A DNA stretch of 64,000 nucleotides from Streptococcus pseudopneumoniae ATCC BAA-960 = CCUG 49455 (GTDB taxonomy: Bacteria > Bacillota > Bacilli > Lactobacillales > Streptococcaceae): positions 3,134-67,133 of the forward strand of contig NZ_MWSM01000027.1 in assembly GCF_002087075.1 (NCBI RefSeq), written 5' to 3'. The position numbers and the translations under genes were made by a program. The first letter of the stretch is position 1, and every line of letters starts with the position of its first letter. The notes under the pieces are model-generated. The model had not been told where the DNA came from, did no database searches, and saw only the letters and a program-made list of their open reading frames with translations. Positions 16,081-26,014 of this stretch are shown here, piece by piece.

Positions 16081-17354
16081 GAGCAGTTGATTTAATCCAA
16101 AAAAAACGAGACGGTCAAGAACTGACTTCAAGTGAAATTGAATGGCTAGTAGAAGGCTATGTATCAGGAACTGTACCTGATTATCAGATGTCTGCCTTTG
16201 CTATGGCTGTTTATTTTAAAGGAATGACGACTCGTGAAATTTCTGATTTGACTATGAAGATGGTCAAGACTGGGCAAGAGTTTGACCTATCTGCCATTGA
16301 TGGTGTGAAAGTTGACAAGCATTCTACTGGTGGTGTCGGCGATAAGGTAACCTTGATTTTAGCTCCTCTTGTTGCTAGCTTCGGTGTGCCTGTAGCAAAA
16401 ATGAGTGGTCGTGGTCTCGGCCATACTGGTGGAACAATTGATAAATTGGAGTCTATCAAGGGCTATCAAGTGGAACGTAGTCAAGAGGATTTCATTCGTC
16501 AGGTACAGGACATTGGTGTATCTGTCATTGGGCAATCAGACCAGCTTGTTAAAGCAGATAAGCTTCTCTATGCCCTTCGTGATGTGACCGCAACTGTCGA
16601 CACGATTCCTTTGATTGCGAGTTCGGTGATGAGCAAGAAAATTGCGGCAGGGGCGGATGCTATTTTGCTAGATGTGACTGTCGGTGAGGGTGCCTTCATG
16701 AAGACGGTTGATGAGGCGCGTGAACTGGCTCAAACCATGGTGGATTTAGGGAAAGCAGTAGGCCGTAAAACAGTTGCAGTCATTACGGATATGAGTCAGC
16801 CCTTGGGACGAGCGATTGGAAATCGCCTGGAAATCCTTGAAGCACTGGAGATTTTACAAGGTCAAGGCCGTCAGGATATTACCCACTTCATCTGTGAGTT
16901 GGCTCAAATTATGCTTGGCCTGGCAAATGTAAATAAGACAGTTGAAGAAGTTCGCCAACATCTTGAAAATGGACAAGCGCTTGCTAAGTTTGAGGAGATG
17001 GTCCAAGCCCAAGGTGGAGACTTGGAAGACCTCTATCGTCCTGTCAATGTAGCCCATGTGGTGGAAATCCCTGCTCAGGAAACGGGTATTATCTCAGCTC
17101 TTCCAGCTATGGAATTTGGGCTTTATGCTATGAGACTGGGTGCAGGCCGTTCAGTCAAGTCTGATGCCTTGGACTATGAAACAGGAATTGTTTTTGAAAA
17201 GAAAGTTGGAGATTCCGTTCAAAAGGGAGAAATTGTTGCAAAAGTATACACAAATGGAAAAATTTCTCCTCAGCTAGTTACAGATTTTCAAAAATATGTT
17301 AAAATAAATGATAGGGTGCAAAGTTTACGAGAAATTATAGAAATTATCTCATAA
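16077..17354 (+). CDS. pdp: Pyrimidine-nucleoside phosphorylase
   Basis: This 425-residue enzyme cleaves uridine, thymidine and deoxyuridine with phosphate to base and (deoxy)ribose 1-phosphate. The phosphate-binding motif [11 protein letters not shown] is near residue 81, and [17 protein letters not shown] and the C-terminal biotinyl-lipoyl-like domain ([20 protein letters not shown]) complete the family pattern. The broad pyrimidine class is favoured over strict thymidine phosphorylase because this is the usual Firmicute form. It overlaps rsmC by 4 nt and precedes deoC, whose substrate derives from its product. Confidence 0.95.
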   Translation: MRAVDLIQKKRDGQELTSSEIEWLVEGYVSGTVPDYQMSAFAMAVYFKGMTTREISDLTMKMVKTGQEFDLSAIDGVKVDKHSTGGVGDKVTLILAPLVASFGVPVAKMSGRGLGHTGGTIDKLESIKGYQVERSQEDFIRQVQDIGVSVIGQSDQLVKADKLLYALRDVTATVDTIPLIASSVMSKKIAAGADAILLDVTVGEGAFMKTVDEARELAQTMVDLGKAVGRKTVAVITDMSQPLGRAIGNRLEILEALEILQGQGRQDITHFICELAQIMLGLANVNKTVEEVRQHLENGQALAKFEEMVQAQGGDLEDLYRPVNVAHVVEIPAQETGIISALPAMEFGLYAMRLGAGRSVKSDALDYETGIVFEKKVGDSVQKGEIVAKVYTNGKISPQLVTDFQKYVKINDRVQSLREIIEIIS

Positions 17355-17373
17355 ACTGCAGGAGAATCCGAAT

Positions 17374-18036
17374 ATGAAATTAAATAAATATATAGATCAT
17401 ACGCTTTTAAAACAAGATGCAACAGAAAAACAAATTGATAGTTTGTTGTCTGAGGCTAGAGAGTATGATTTTGCCAGTGTTTGCGTTAATCCTACCTGGG
17501 TTGAACATGCTAAAAAAGAGCTTGAAGGCACAGATGTCAAGGTCTGCACAGTAGTAGGTTTCCCTTTGGGAGCAACAACTTCAACTGTGAAAGCTTTTGA
17601 GACCAAAGAAGCTATTCAAAATGGTGCAGATGAGATTGATATGGTGATCAATGTTGGGGCTCTCAAATCAGGTAATTTAGCCTTGGTTGAATCGGACATC
17701 CGTGCTGTTGTAGAAGCAAGTGGTGACAAGTTAGTGAAAGTCATTATTGAAGCTTGCCTGCTGACCGACCAAGAAAAAGTTGTAGCTTGCCAATTAGCCC
17801 AAAAAGCTGGAGCTGACTTTGTCAAAACATCTACTGGCTTCTCAACTGGTGGTGCTACGATAGCAGATGTTACATTAATGCGTGAAACAGTTGGACCTGA
17901 TATGGGAGTCAAGGCTGCTGGTGGAGCTCGTTCTTATGCAGATGCTCTTGCCTTTGTTGAAGCAGGGGCGACCCGTATTGGAACGTCAGCTGGAGTAGCA
18001 ATTCTAAAAGGAGAATTGGCTGATGGCGACTACTGA
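17374..18036 (+). CDS. deoC: Deoxyribose-phosphate aldolase
   Basis: This 220-residue class I aldolase splits 2-deoxyribose 5-phosphate into glyceraldehyde 3-phosphate and acetaldehyde. The Schiff-base lysine is Lys151 in DFVKTSTGF, with the second active-site lysine in [15 protein letters not shown] at the N-terminus is typical. The start follows GGAG and lies 19 nt after pdp; the end overlaps cdd by 14 nt. Together with pdp, deoB and the phosphorylases it completes deoxynucleoside catabolism. Confidence 0.97.
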   Translation: MKLNKYIDHTLLKQDATEKQIDSLLSEAREYDFASVCVNPTWVEHAKKELEGTDVKVCTVVGFPLGATTSTVKAFETKEAIQNGADEIDMVINVGALKSGNLALVESDIRAVVEASGDKLVKVIIEACLLTDQEKVVACQLAQKAGADFVKTSTGFSTGGATIADVTLMRETVGPDMGVKAAGGARSYADALAFVEAGATRIGTSAGVAILKGELADGDY

Positions 18037-18412
18037 GTTGATTGAACTGGCAATTGAAACCAGCAAGAAAGCCTATGTCCCCTATTCTCACTTTCCTATC
18101 GGAGCAGTTTTAGTGGCAAAAGACGGAAGTGTTTACACGGGAGTGAATATCGAAAATGCTAGCTATCCTTTGACCAATTGCGGTGAGAGAACAGCCATTT
18201 TTAAGGCTGTATCTGAAGGGCAAAGAGAATTTTCAGAGCTGATTGTTTATGGTCAAACTGAAAAACCGATTTCACCATGTGGTGCTTGTCGCCAAGTAAT
18301 GGTCGAATTTTTTGAACAAGATCTAAAAGTGACCTTAGTCGCAAAAGATAAATCGACGGTCGAGATGACGGTCGGGGAATTACTTCCATACTCTTTTACA
18401 GACTTAAATTAG
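18023..18412 (+). CDS. cdd: Cytidine deaminase
   Basis: This 129-residue zinc enzyme converts cytidine and deoxycytidine to uridine and deoxyuridine, which Pdp then cleaves. The zinc and catalytic residues are present: Cys53 and Glu55 in NCGERTA, and Cys86 and Cys89 in PCGACRQ. The size is that of the homotetrameric class. The ATG lies 14 nt inside the end of deoC, which implies coupled translation. The reading frame and motifs leave little doubt. Confidence 0.96.
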   Translation: MATTELIELAIETSKKAYVPYSHFPIGAVLVAKDGSVYTGVNIENASYPLTNCGERTAIFKAVSEGQREFSELIVYGQTEKPISPCGACRQVMVEFFEQDLKVTLVAKDKSTVEMTVGELLPYSFTDLN

Positions 18413-18501
18413 TCTGAGTCGCTCTCTGAGTGGCACGGTCCTTGTGGCCAACCAATCCATACTTGCAACATCGTTGCACATCTTATTTAGGAGGTTCAGT
18501 A

Positions 18502-19554
18502 ATGAACAAGAAACAATGGCTAGGTCTTGGCCTAGTAGCAGTGGCAGCAGTTGGACTTGCTGCATGTGGTAACCGCTCTTCTCGTAAGGCAGATTCATCT
18601 TCTGATGTGAAGACAAAAGCAGCAATCGTCACTGATACTGGTGGTGTTGATGATAAATCATTCAACCAATCAGCTTGGGAAGGTTTGCAGGCTTGGGGTA
18701 AAGAACACAATCTTTCAAAAGATAACGGTTTCACTTACTTCCAATCAACAAGTGAAGCTGACTACGCTAACAACTTGCAACAAGCGGCTGGAAGTTACAA
18801 CCTAATCTTCGGTGTTGGTTTTGCCCTTCACAATGCGGTTGAAGAAGCAGCTAAAGAACATTCTGACTTGAACTATGTCTTGATTGATGATGTGATTAAA
18901 GATCAAAAGAATGTTGCGAGCGTAACTTTCGCTGATAATGAGTCAGGTTACCTTGCAGGTGTAGCTGCAGCAAAAACAACTAAAACAAAACAAGTTGGTT
19001 TTGTAGGTGGGCAGGAGTCAGAAGTTATCTCTCGTTTTGAAGCTGGTTTCAAGGCAGGTGTTGCCTCAGTAGACCCATCTATCAAAGTACAAGTTGACTA
19101 CGCTGGTTCATTTGGTGATGCTGCTAAAGGTAAAACAATTGCAGCAGCACAATACGCAGCTGGTGCAGATATTGTTTACCAAGTAGCTGGTGGTACAGGT
19201 GCTGGTGTCTTTGCAGAAGCAAAATCACTCAACGAAAGCCGTCCTGAAAATGAAAAAGTTTGGGTTATCGGTGTTGACCGTGACCAAGAAGCAGAAGGTA
19301 AATACACTTCTAAAGATGGTAAAGAATCAAACTTTGTTCTTGCATCTACTTTGAAACAAGTTGGTACAACTGTAAAAGATATTTCTAACAAGGCAGAAAA
19401 AGGTGAATTCCCTGGCGGTCAAGTGATCGTTTACTCATTGAAAGATAAAGGGGTTGACTTGGTAACAACAAACCTTTCAGAAGAAGGTAAAAAAGCTGTC
19501 GAAGATGCTAAAGCTAAAATCCTTGATGGAAGCGTAAAAGTTCCTGCAAAATAA
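18502..19554 (+). CDS. pnrA: Nucleoside-binding surface lipoprotein (PnrA/BMP family)
   Basis: This 350-residue lipoprotein is the extracytoplasmic receptor of a nucleoside ABC importer. It has a lipoprotein signal with lipobox LAAC (lipidated Cys22), then the BMP-family fold with VTDTGGVDDKSFNQSAWEG at its start. The ATG at 18502 follows TTAGGAGG by 8 nt. It matches what is called PnrA in pneumococcus and BmpA in lactococci. It closes the rsmC-pdp-deoC-cdd string and is followed by two or three hairpins before the ATPase gene. Those hairpins probably keep the receptor more abundant than the membrane components. Confidence 0.93.
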   Translation: MNKKQWLGLGLVAVAAVGLAACGNRSSRKADSSSDVKTKAAIVTDTGGVDDKSFNQSAWEGLQAWGKEHNLSKDNGFTYFQSTSEADYANNLQQAAGSYNLIFGVGFALHNAVEEAAKEHSDLNYVLIDDVIKDQKNVASVTFADNESGYLAGVAAAKTTKTKQVGFVGGQESEVISRFEAGFKAGVASVDPSIKVQVDYAGSFGDAAKGKTIAAAQYAAGADIVYQVAGGTGAGVFAEAKSLNESRPENEKVWVIGVDRDQEAEGKYTSKDGKESNFVLASTLKQVGTTVKDISNKAEKGEFPGGQVIVYSLKDKGVDLVTTNLSEEGKKAVEDAKAKILDGSVKVPAK

Positions 19555-19576
19555 TGGATGGAAGTTATTTCTTAGG

Positions 19577-19598
19577 AAGCGGCCATCGGCCGCTTTTT
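19577..19598 (+). terminator. GC-rich terminator/attenuator after pnrA
   Basis: AAGCGGCC (19577-19584) pairs with GGCCGCTT (19588-19595) around a 3-nt loop, followed by five T. It may allow some read-through into the ABC genes. Confidence 0.88.
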
Positions 19599-19605
19599 AA
19601 GAGTT

Positions 19606-19664
19606 GAGACAAAGTCATTTTGTCTCAGTAAAGCTTGCTACTAGACAAACTAGCAAGTTTTATT
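19606..19664 (+). terminator. Two further hairpins between pnrA and the ATPase gene
   Basis: GAGACAAA (19606-19613) pairs with TTTGTCTC (19619-19626). AAGCTTGCTA (19631-19640) pairs with TAGCAAGTTT (19651-19660, one G-U pair) and is followed by TATT. No clear promoter separates them from the ATPase, so they may act as successive attenuators. Confidence 0.55.
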
Positions 19665-19696
19665 GAAATAAAATAAGACTCTGAAAGGAAGAGCAC

Positions 19697-21232
19697 ATGG
19701 CACACGAAAATGTCATTGAGATGCGTGATATTACCAAGGTGTTTGGTGAATTTGTTGCCAACGACAAAATCAACCTGCACCTACGAAAAGGTGAAATTCA
19801 TGCACTTTTAGGAGAAAATGGGGCTGGTAAGTCCACGCTCATGAACATGTTAGCAGGGCTTCTTGAACCAACTAGTGGTGAAATCGCGGTCAACGGTCAA
19901 GTTGTCAACCTCGACTCCCCATCTAAAGCAGCTGGCTTGGGAATCGGAATGGTTCACCAGCACTTTATGTTGGTAGAGGCTTTCACGGTGGCTGAAAACA
20001 TTATTTTAGGAAGTGAATTGACTAAAAATGGTGTGCTAGATATCGCTGGAGCTAGCAAAGAAATCAAGGCTCTTTCTGAACGTTATGGCTTAGCTGTGGA
20101 CCCTTCTGCCAAGGTAGCAGACATCTCAGTTGGAGCCCAACAACGTGTGGAAATTTTAAAAACCCTTTATCGGGGGGCTGATATTCTTATCTTTGACGAA
20201 CCAACGGCTGTTTTGACTCCATCAGAAATTGAGGAGTTGATGGCCATTATGAAAAATCTTGTTAAAGAAGGAAAATCAATTATCTTGATTACCCACAAGT
20301 TGGACGAGATTCGCGCAGTTTCTGACCGCGTTACAGTTATCCGTCGTGGGAAATCAATTGAAACCGTCAAAATTGCAGGGGCTACCAATGCTGATTTGGC
20401 AGAAATGATGGTAGGGCGTTCTGTTTCCTTTAAAACAGAGAAACAAGCCTCTCAACCAAAAGAAGTGGTCTTGTCAATCAAAGATTTGGTGGTCAATGAA
20501 AACCGTGGTGTTCCAGCTGTGAAAAATCTGTCCTTGGATGTTCGAGCGGGAGAGATTGTTGGTATTGCGGGGATTGATGGAAATGGTCAGTCTGAACTGA
20601 TTCAAGCCATTACAGGTCTTCGCAAGGTAGAATCTGGTAGCATTGAGCTAAAAGGAGATTCAATTGTAGGCTTGCACCCACGACAAATTACAGAACTAAG
20701 TGTTGGGCACGTTCCAGAAGACCGTCACCGTGATGGTTTGATTTTGGAAATGATGATTTCTGAAAATATTGCCCTTCAAACTTACTACAAAGAACCACAT
20801 AGCAAAAATGGAATTTTGAACTATTCAAATATTACTTCTTATGCTAAAAAGCTGATGGAAGAGTTTGATGTTCGTGCTGCCAGTGAATTAGTTCCTGCAG
20901 CTGCACTTTCAGGAGGAAATCAACAAAAAGCAATTATTGCTCGTGAAATTGATCGAGATCCTGATCTTCTTATCGTCAGCCAGCCAACTCGTGGTTTGGA
21001 TGTCGGTGCTATTGAATATATCCACAAACGCTTGATTGAAGAGCGTGATAATGGTAAGGCTGTCCTTGTTGTCAGCTTTGAATTGGATGAGATTTTAAAC
21101 GTCTCAGACCGTATTGCCGTTATCCATGATGGTAAGATTCAAGGTATTGTATCACCAGAAACAACCAATAAACAAGAACTTGGTGTCTTGATGGCTGGTG
21201 GAAACTTGGGAAAGGAGAAGAGTGATGTCTAA
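19697..21232 (+). CDS. Nucleoside ABC transporter ATPase (duplicated)
   Basis: This 511-residue cytoplasmic protein has two fused ABC ATPase domains, as in sugar and nucleoside importers. The first half has Walker A GENGAGKST, signature SVGAQQRVEIL and Walker B ILIFDEPTAVLTP. The second half has the degenerate P-loop GIDGNGQSEL, signature LSGGNQQKAIIAREI and LLIVSQPTRGLDVG. The degenerate second site is normal for the family. It corresponds to NupA of the lactococcal bmpA-nupABC system. The start follows GGAAG and the end overlaps the next gene by 8 nt. Confidence 0.93.
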   Translation: MAHENVIEMRDITKVFGEFVANDKINLHLRKGEIHALLGENGAGKSTLMNMLAGLLEPTSGEIAVNGQVVNLDSPSKAAGLGIGMVHQHFMLVEAFTVAENIILGSELTKNGVLDIAGASKEIKALSERYGLAVDPSAKVADISVGAQQRVEILKTLYRGADILIFDEPTAVLTPSEIEELMAIMKNLVKEGKSIILITHKLDEIRAVSDRVTVIRRGKSIETVKIAGATNADLAEMMVGRSVSFKTEKQASQPKEVVLSIKDLVVNENRGVPAVKNLSLDVRAGEIVGIAGIDGNGQSELIQAITGLRKVESGSIELKGDSIVGLHPRQITELSVGHVPEDRHRDGLILEMMISENIALQTYYKEPHSKNGILNYSNITSYAKKLMEEFDVRAASELVPAAALSGGNQQKAIIAREIDRDPDLLIVSQPTRGLDVGAIEYIHKRLIEERDNGKAVLVVSFELDEILNVSDRIAVIHDGKIQGIVSPETTNKQELGVLMAGGNLGKEKSDV

Positions 21233-22283
21233 AAAATTACAACAAATTTCGGTTCCCTTGATTTCTGTTTTCCTAGGAATTTTACTCGGGGCCATTGTCA
21301 TGTGGATCTTTGGTTATGATGCTATTTGGGGCTACGAAGAATTGTTCTATACAGCCTTTGGTAGCCTGCGTGGGATTGGGGAAATCTTCCGTGCTATGGG
21401 GCCTTTGGTCTTGATCGGTCTTGGTTTTGCTGTTGCCAGTCGTGCAGGTTTCTTTAACGTCGGACTTCCTGGTCAGGCTTTGGCTGGTTGGATTCTCAGT
21501 GGTTGGTTTGCCCTGTCGCATCCAGATATGCCCCGTCCCTTGATGATTCTAGCAACTATCGTGATTGCCCTGATTGCTGGAGGGATTGTCGGAGCGATTC
21601 CGGGTATTCTTAGAGCCTATCTAGGGACGTCAGAGGTTATTGTAACCATCATGATGAACTACATTGTCCTGTATGTAGGAAATGCTTTTATCCATGCCTT
21701 CCCTAAAGATTTCATGCAAAGTACAGATTCGACCATTCGTGTCGGGGCTAATGCAACCTACCAGACCCCTTGGTTGGCTGAGTTGACTGGGAATTCGCGG
21801 ATGAATATTGGTATTTTCTTTGCCATCATTGCGGTTGCAGTTATTTGGTTCATGCTCAAGAAAACAACCCTTGGTTTTGAAATCCGTGCGGTTGGTCTCA
21901 ATCCACATGCTTCAGAATACGCTGGTATTTCTGCCAAACGAACGATTATCCTCTCAATGATTATTTCAGGTGCTTTGGCAGGTCTTGGTGGAGCTGTTGA
22001 AGGGCTTGGGACCTTCCAGAACGTCTATGTTCAAGGGGCATCTTTAGCTGTCGGATTTAATGGTATGGCGGTTAGTCTGCTTGCGGCCAACTCACCAATT
22101 GGTATTCTCTTTGCAGCCTTCCTGTTTGGTGTTCTCCAAGTTGGAGCCCCTGGTATGAATGCGGCGCAGGTACCGTCTGAACTTGTCAGCATTGTAACAG
22201 CTTCTATTATCTTCTTTGTCAGTGTTCATTATCTTATCGAACGCTTTGTCAAATCGAAAAAACAAGTTAAAGGAGGTAAGTAA
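21225..22283 (+). CDS. Nucleoside ABC transporter permease 1
   Basis: This 352-residue, very hydrophobic permease has about nine or ten membrane segments. It belongs to the branched-chain amino acid/ribose/nucleoside permease family and carries the conserved loop FFNVGLPGQ. The EAA-like region is VGLNPHASEYAGISAKR. The ATG at 21225 follows AAAGGAG and overlaps the ATPase end by 8 nt. It should pair with the next permease as a heterodimer (NupB-like), with PnrA as receptor. Confidence 0.93.
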   Translation: MSKKLQQISVPLISVFLGILLGAIVMWIFGYDAIWGYEELFYTAFGSLRGIGEIFRAMGPLVLIGLGFAVASRAGFFNVGLPGQALAGWILSGWFALSHPDMPRPLMILATIVIALIAGGIVGAIPGILRAYLGTSEVIVTIMMNYIVLYVGNAFIHAFPKDFMQSTDSTIRVGANATYQTPWLAELTGNSRMNIGIFFAIIAVAVIWFMLKKTTLGFEIRAVGLNPHASEYAGISAKRTIILSMIISGALAGLGGAVEGLGTFQNVYVQGASLAVGFNGMAVSLLAANSPIGILFAAFLFGVLQVGAPGMNAAQVPSELVSIVTASIIFFVSVHYLIERFVKSKKQVKGGK

Positions 22284-22285
22284 AG

Positions 22286-23242
22286 ATGTCTATTACAACC
22301 TTGCTCACCCTCTTGGTGTCTTCTATGCTGATTTACTCAGCTCCCCTCATCTTTACAAGTATCGGTGGCGTTTTCTCTGAACGTGGTGGTGTCGTAAACG
22401 TCGGGCTTGAAGGAATTATGGTTATGGGTGCCTTTTCTGGAGTTGTCTTCAACCTTGAATTTGCAGAACAATTTGGAGCAGCAACTCCATGGCTATCTTT
22501 GATAGTTGCAGGATTGGTTGGTGGTGTCTTCTCTATCATCCACGCAGCAGCAACGGTTCATTTCCGTGCAGACCATGTTGTCAGCGGTACGGTATTGAAC
22601 TTGATGGCGCCAGCCTTGGCTGTTTTCTTGGTTAAAGTTCTTTATAACAAAGGACAAACCGACAACCTAAGTCAAACTTTTGGACGCTTTGACTTCCCAG
22701 TTTTGGCAAATATCCCAGTTATCGGTGATATCTTCTTCAAGTCAACTAGTCTACTTGGTTATCTAGCGATTGCCTTCTCATTCTTTGCTTGGTTTATTCT
22801 CTTTAAGACTCGCTTTGGTCTTCGTCTTCGCTCTGTCGGTGAACACCCTCAAGCAGCGGATACCTTGGGAATCAATGTCTACAAGATGAGATATTTAGGG
22901 GTTATTATTTCAGGTTTTCTAGGTGGAATTGGCGGAGCGATTTATGCTCAATCCATCTCAGTTAACTTCTCAGTGACAACTATTGTTGGACCTGGATTTA
23001 TCGCTCTTGCTGCGATGATCTTTGGAAAATGGAATCCAATCGGAGCCATGCTTTCTAGTCTCTTCTTTGGACTTTCACAAAGTTTGGCTGTTATCGGATC
23101 TCAATTGCCATTCCTACAAGGAGTGCCTGCAGTTTACCTTCAAATCGCACCTTATGTTTTGACAATTCTTGTCTTGGCAGCCTTCTTTGGAAAAGCAGTC
23201 GCACCAAAAGCAGATGGTATCAACTATATCAAATCAAAATAA
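22286..23242 (+). CDS. Nucleoside ABC transporter permease 2
   Basis: This 318-residue permease has about eight to ten membrane segments and is a paralogue of the preceding gene. Its conserved loops are VVNVGLEGIMVMGAF and VGEHPQAADTLGINVYKMR. The start lies 2 nt after the previous stop and follows AAAGGAGG. It ends the nucleoside transporter group; a bidirectional terminator shared with plsY follows. It is NupC-like by order. Confidence 0.93.
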   Translation: MSITTLLTLLVSSMLIYSAPLIFTSIGGVFSERGGVVNVGLEGIMVMGAFSGVVFNLEFAEQFGAATPWLSLIVAGLVGGVFSIIHAAATVHFRADHVVSGTVLNLMAPALAVFLVKVLYNKGQTDNLSQTFGRFDFPVLANIPVIGDIFFKSTSLLGYLAIAFSFFAWFILFKTRFGLRLRSVGEHPQAADTLGINVYKMRYLGVIISGFLGGIGGAIYAQSISVNFSVTTIVGPGFIALAAMIFGKWNPIGAMLSSLFFGLSQSLAVIGSQLPFLQGVPAVYLQIAPYVLTILVLAAFFGKAVAPKADGINYIKSK

Positions 23243-23264
23243 CAGGCTTATTAATAGCATACAA

Positions 23265-23295
23265 AAAACGTCAGTACAGAATGAACTGGCGTTTT
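23265..23295. terminator. Bidirectional terminator between the nucleoside permease and plsY
   Basis: AAAACGTCAGT (23265-23275) pairs with ACTGGCGTTTT (23285-23295). It has an A-run on one side and T-runs on the other, so it works on both strands. Its right arm overlaps the plsY stop codon. Confidence 0.85.
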
Positions 23296-23935
23296 ATTTT
23301 TTAGGATGTTGATGGGTTAAGTTCAATCCCCAAGGGACTAAATTTTCAGTTTTATTTTGGATGCGTGTGATATTATCCTTATGGCGAATGATGATCAAAC
23401 TAGCAAGAGCTAGGATAATAGTGATGAAGAGAGGGTCATAGTTACTCAGGATAAAACCAAAAAGTGGAAAGAGTAGAACTCCGATGACAGCTGCGATAGA
23501 TGCTGTGACGCTAGACAGCGAAATCATACTACCAAGATAGAGGGTTCCAAAGAAAACAACCGCTAGGTAGAGACAGAAGACAGGCGCAAATCCGAAAATC
23601 ACTCCCGCACTGGTTGCGACAGCCTTGCCACCCTTAAATCCTGCAAAGATAGGGAAGGTATGGCCAATAACAGCCAAAAGTCCAAAGATGAGAGGCGAAA
23701 CGCCTTGCAGATGAAAGATAATAGGCAGAAGCGTTGCTAGGGTTCCTTTGAAAAAGTCAATCACAAAGGTTGCCATACCAGCTTTCTTACCTAAAATGCG
23801 AAAGGTATTGGTCGTTCCAGTATTACCAGAACCATGCTCGCGCAGATTGATTTGAAAGAATACTTGTCCAATCCAGAGACCAGACGGAATTGAACCCAGC
23901 AGATAGGCTAGGATTAATAAAACTATTGTAATCAT
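23294..23935 (-). CDS. plsY: Acyl-phosphate:glycerol-3-phosphate acyltransferase PlsY
   Basis: This 213-residue membrane enzyme adds the first acyl chain to glycerol 3-phosphate from acyl-phosphate in phospholipid synthesis. Five or so membrane segments are visible. The three active-site loops are [12 protein letters not shown] near residue 35, [18 protein letters not shown], and the later loop before HKDNITR. The length is typical. The start at 23935 is preceded by TAGGAG. It is divergent from parE, a common arrangement in streptococci as I recall. Confidence 0.96.
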   Translation of the reverse strand: MITIVLLILAYLLGSIPSGLWIGQVFFQINLREHGSGNTGTTNTFRILGKKAGMATFVIDFFKGTLATLLPIIFHLQGVSPLIFGLLAVIGHTFPIFAGFKGGKAVATSAGVIFGFAPVFCLYLAVVFFGTLYLGSMISLSSVTASIAAVIGVLLFPLFGFILSNYDPLFITIILALASLIIIRHKDNITRIQNKTENLVPWGLNLTHQHPKK

Positions 23936-24012
23936 ACTCCTATTATATCATGAAATGGAAAAGAAAGGCAGAGAATCACTTCTGAAATTGTCACATCGGA
24001 GAAAGAAAAATT

Positions 24013-24041
24013 TTGCAAAATCCATGGAAAACCTGTAGAAT
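24013..24041 (+). promoter_or_regulatory. parE promoter
   Basis: TTGCAA (24013-24018) and TAGAAT (24036-24041) are 17 nt apart. The leader to the GTG at 24071 is about 23 nt. Confidence 0.8.
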
Positions 24042-24070
24042 AGTAAAGATGAACGAATAGGAGGTTCCTT

Positions 24071-26014
24071 GTGTCAAAAAAGGAAATCAATATTAACAAT
24101 TATAATGATGATGCTATTCAGGTGCTAGAAGGGTTGGATGCGGTCCGAAAACGTCCAGGGATGTATATTGGATCGACCGATGGCGCTGGTCTTCATCACC
24201 TAGTTTGGGAAATCGTTGATAATGCAGTCGATGAAGCCTTGTCTGGGTTTGGTGATCGTATTGATGTAACTATCAATAAAGACGGTAGTCTAACGGTTCA
24301 AGACCATGGACGTGGGATGCCGACAGGTATGCACGCTATGGGAATTCCAACTGTTGAGGTTATCTTTACCATTCTTCATGCCGGAGGGAAATTCGGTCAA
24401 GGTGGCTATAAGACATCAGGTGGACTTCACGGAGTGGGTTCTTCCGTTGTTAACGCCCTTTCTAGCTGGTTAGAAGTTGAAATTACCCGTGATGGCGCAG
24501 TTTACAAGCAACGTTTTGAAAATGGTGGAAAACCTGTCACGACTTTGAAGAAAGTCGGTACAGCACCCAAGTCTAAAACAGGCACCAAAGTTACTTTTAT
24601 GCCTGACGCGACTATCTTTTCTACGACAGATTTCAAGTACAATACCATTTCAGAGCGCCTTAATGAATCAGCCTTTCTCTTGAAAAATGTGACCTTGTCT
24701 TTAACGGACAAGCGAACAGATGAAGCGATTGAGTTCCACTATGAGAATGGAGTACAAGATTTTGTTTCTTATCTCAACGAAGATAAGGAAATCTTGACGC
24801 CAGTTCTTTACTTTGAAGGGGAAGACAATGGTTTTCAAGTGGAAGTAGCCCTCCAGTACAATGACGGATTCTCAGATAACATTCTATCCTTTGTCAATAA
24901 CGTTCGCACCAAGGACGGTGGAACGCACGAGACAGGACTCAAGTCTGCCATTACCAAGGTCATGAATGACTATGCACGTAAAACAGGTCTTCTCAAGGAA
25001 AAAGATAAAAACCTTGAAGGTTCAGACTATCGTGAGGGACTAGCGGCCGTTCTTTCTATCTTAGTTCCTGAAGAACACTTGCAGTTTGAAGGACAGACCA
25101 AGGATAAACTAGGAAGCCCCTTAGCTCGCCCAGTTGTGGATGGAATAGTGGCTGATAAGTTGACCTTTTTCCTTATGGAAAATGGGGAATTAGCTTCTAA
25201 CCTCATCCGCAAGGCTATCAAGGCCCGTGATGCTCGTGAAGCAGCACGTAAGGCGCGTGATGAGAGCCGAAATGGGAAGAAAAACAAGAAAGATAAGGGC
25301 TTGTTGTCTGGGAAATTGACCCCAGCCCAATCTAAGAATCCTGCTAAGAATGAACTCTATCTAGTTGAGGGGGACTCTGCCGGTGGTTCTGCCAAACAAG
25401 GTCGTGACCGCAAGTTCCAGGCTATTCTACCTCTTCGTGGTAAGGTTGTCAATACAGCCAAGGCCAAGATGGCGGATATCCTCAAAAATGAAGAGATCAA
25501 TACCATGATTTATACCATTGGTGCGGGTGTTGGAGCAGACTTCTCTATTGAAGATGCCAACTATGATAAGATCATTATCATGACCGATGCGGATACCGAC
25601 GGTGCCCATATCCAGACCTTGCTCTTGACATTTTTCTACCGTTACATGCGTCCGCTAGTCGAGGCAGGTCATGTCTATATTGCCCTCCCACCTCTTTATA
25701 AGATGTCCAAAGGTAAAGGCAAGAAAGAAGAAGTGGCCTACGCTTGGACGGACGGAGAACTAGAAGAACTCCGTAAACAGTTCGGTAAAGGCGCTACCCT
25801 CCAACGATACAAAGGACTTGGTGAGATGAATGCGGACCAGCTCTGGGAAACAACCATGAACCCAGAAACACGTACCCTCATCCGTGTCACAATTGAAGAT
25901 TTAGCGCGCGCCGAACGCCGCGTCAATGTTCTCATGGGAGATAAGGTAGAACCACGCCGTAAATGGATTGAAGATAATGTCAAGTTTACGCTAGAAGAAG
26001 CGACAGTGTTTTAA
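24071..26014 (+). CDS. parE: DNA topoisomerase IV subunit B
   Basis: This 647-residue ATPase subunit of topoisomerase IV unlinks daughter chromosomes with ParC. The GHKL ATPase domain is present (EIVDNAVDEAL, GRGMPTG, GGLHGVG), then the transducer domain. The TOPRIM domain follows with VEGDSAGGSAKQGRDR (the quinolone-target region), PLRGKVVNT and the metal-binding TDADTDGAHI. The start is GTG with GGAGG 8 nt upstream. The stop overlaps the ATG of a decayed gene fragment as TAATG. parC follows after 419 nt. Confidence 0.97.
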   Translation: MSKKEININNYNDDAIQVLEGLDAVRKRPGMYIGSTDGAGLHHLVWEIVDNAVDEALSGFGDRIDVTINKDGSLTVQDHGRGMPTGMHAMGIPTVEVIFTILHAGGKFGQGGYKTSGGLHGVGSSVVNALSSWLEVEITRDGAVYKQRFENGGKPVTTLKKVGTAPKSKTGTKVTFMPDATIFSTTDFKYNTISERLNESAFLLKNVTLSLTDKRTDEAIEFHYENGVQDFVSYLNEDKEILTPVLYFEGEDNGFQVEVALQYNDGFSDNILSFVNNVRTKDGGTHETGLKSAITKVMNDYARKTGLLKEKDKNLEGSDYREGLAAVLSILVPEEHLQFEGQTKDKLGSPLARPVVDGIVADKLTFFLMENGELASNLIRKAIKARDAREAARKARDESRNGKKNKKDKGLLSGKLTPAQSKNPAKNELYLVEGDSAGGSAKQGRDRKFQAILPLRGKVVNTAKAKMADILKNEEINTMIYTIGAGVGADFSIEDANYDKIIIMTDADTDGAHIQTLLLTFFYRYMRPLVEAGHVYIALPPLYKMSKGKGKKEEVAYAWTDGELEELRKQFGKGATLQRYKGLGEMNADQLWETTMNPETRTLIRVTIEDLARAERRVNVLMGDKVEPRRKWIEDNVKFTLEEATVF

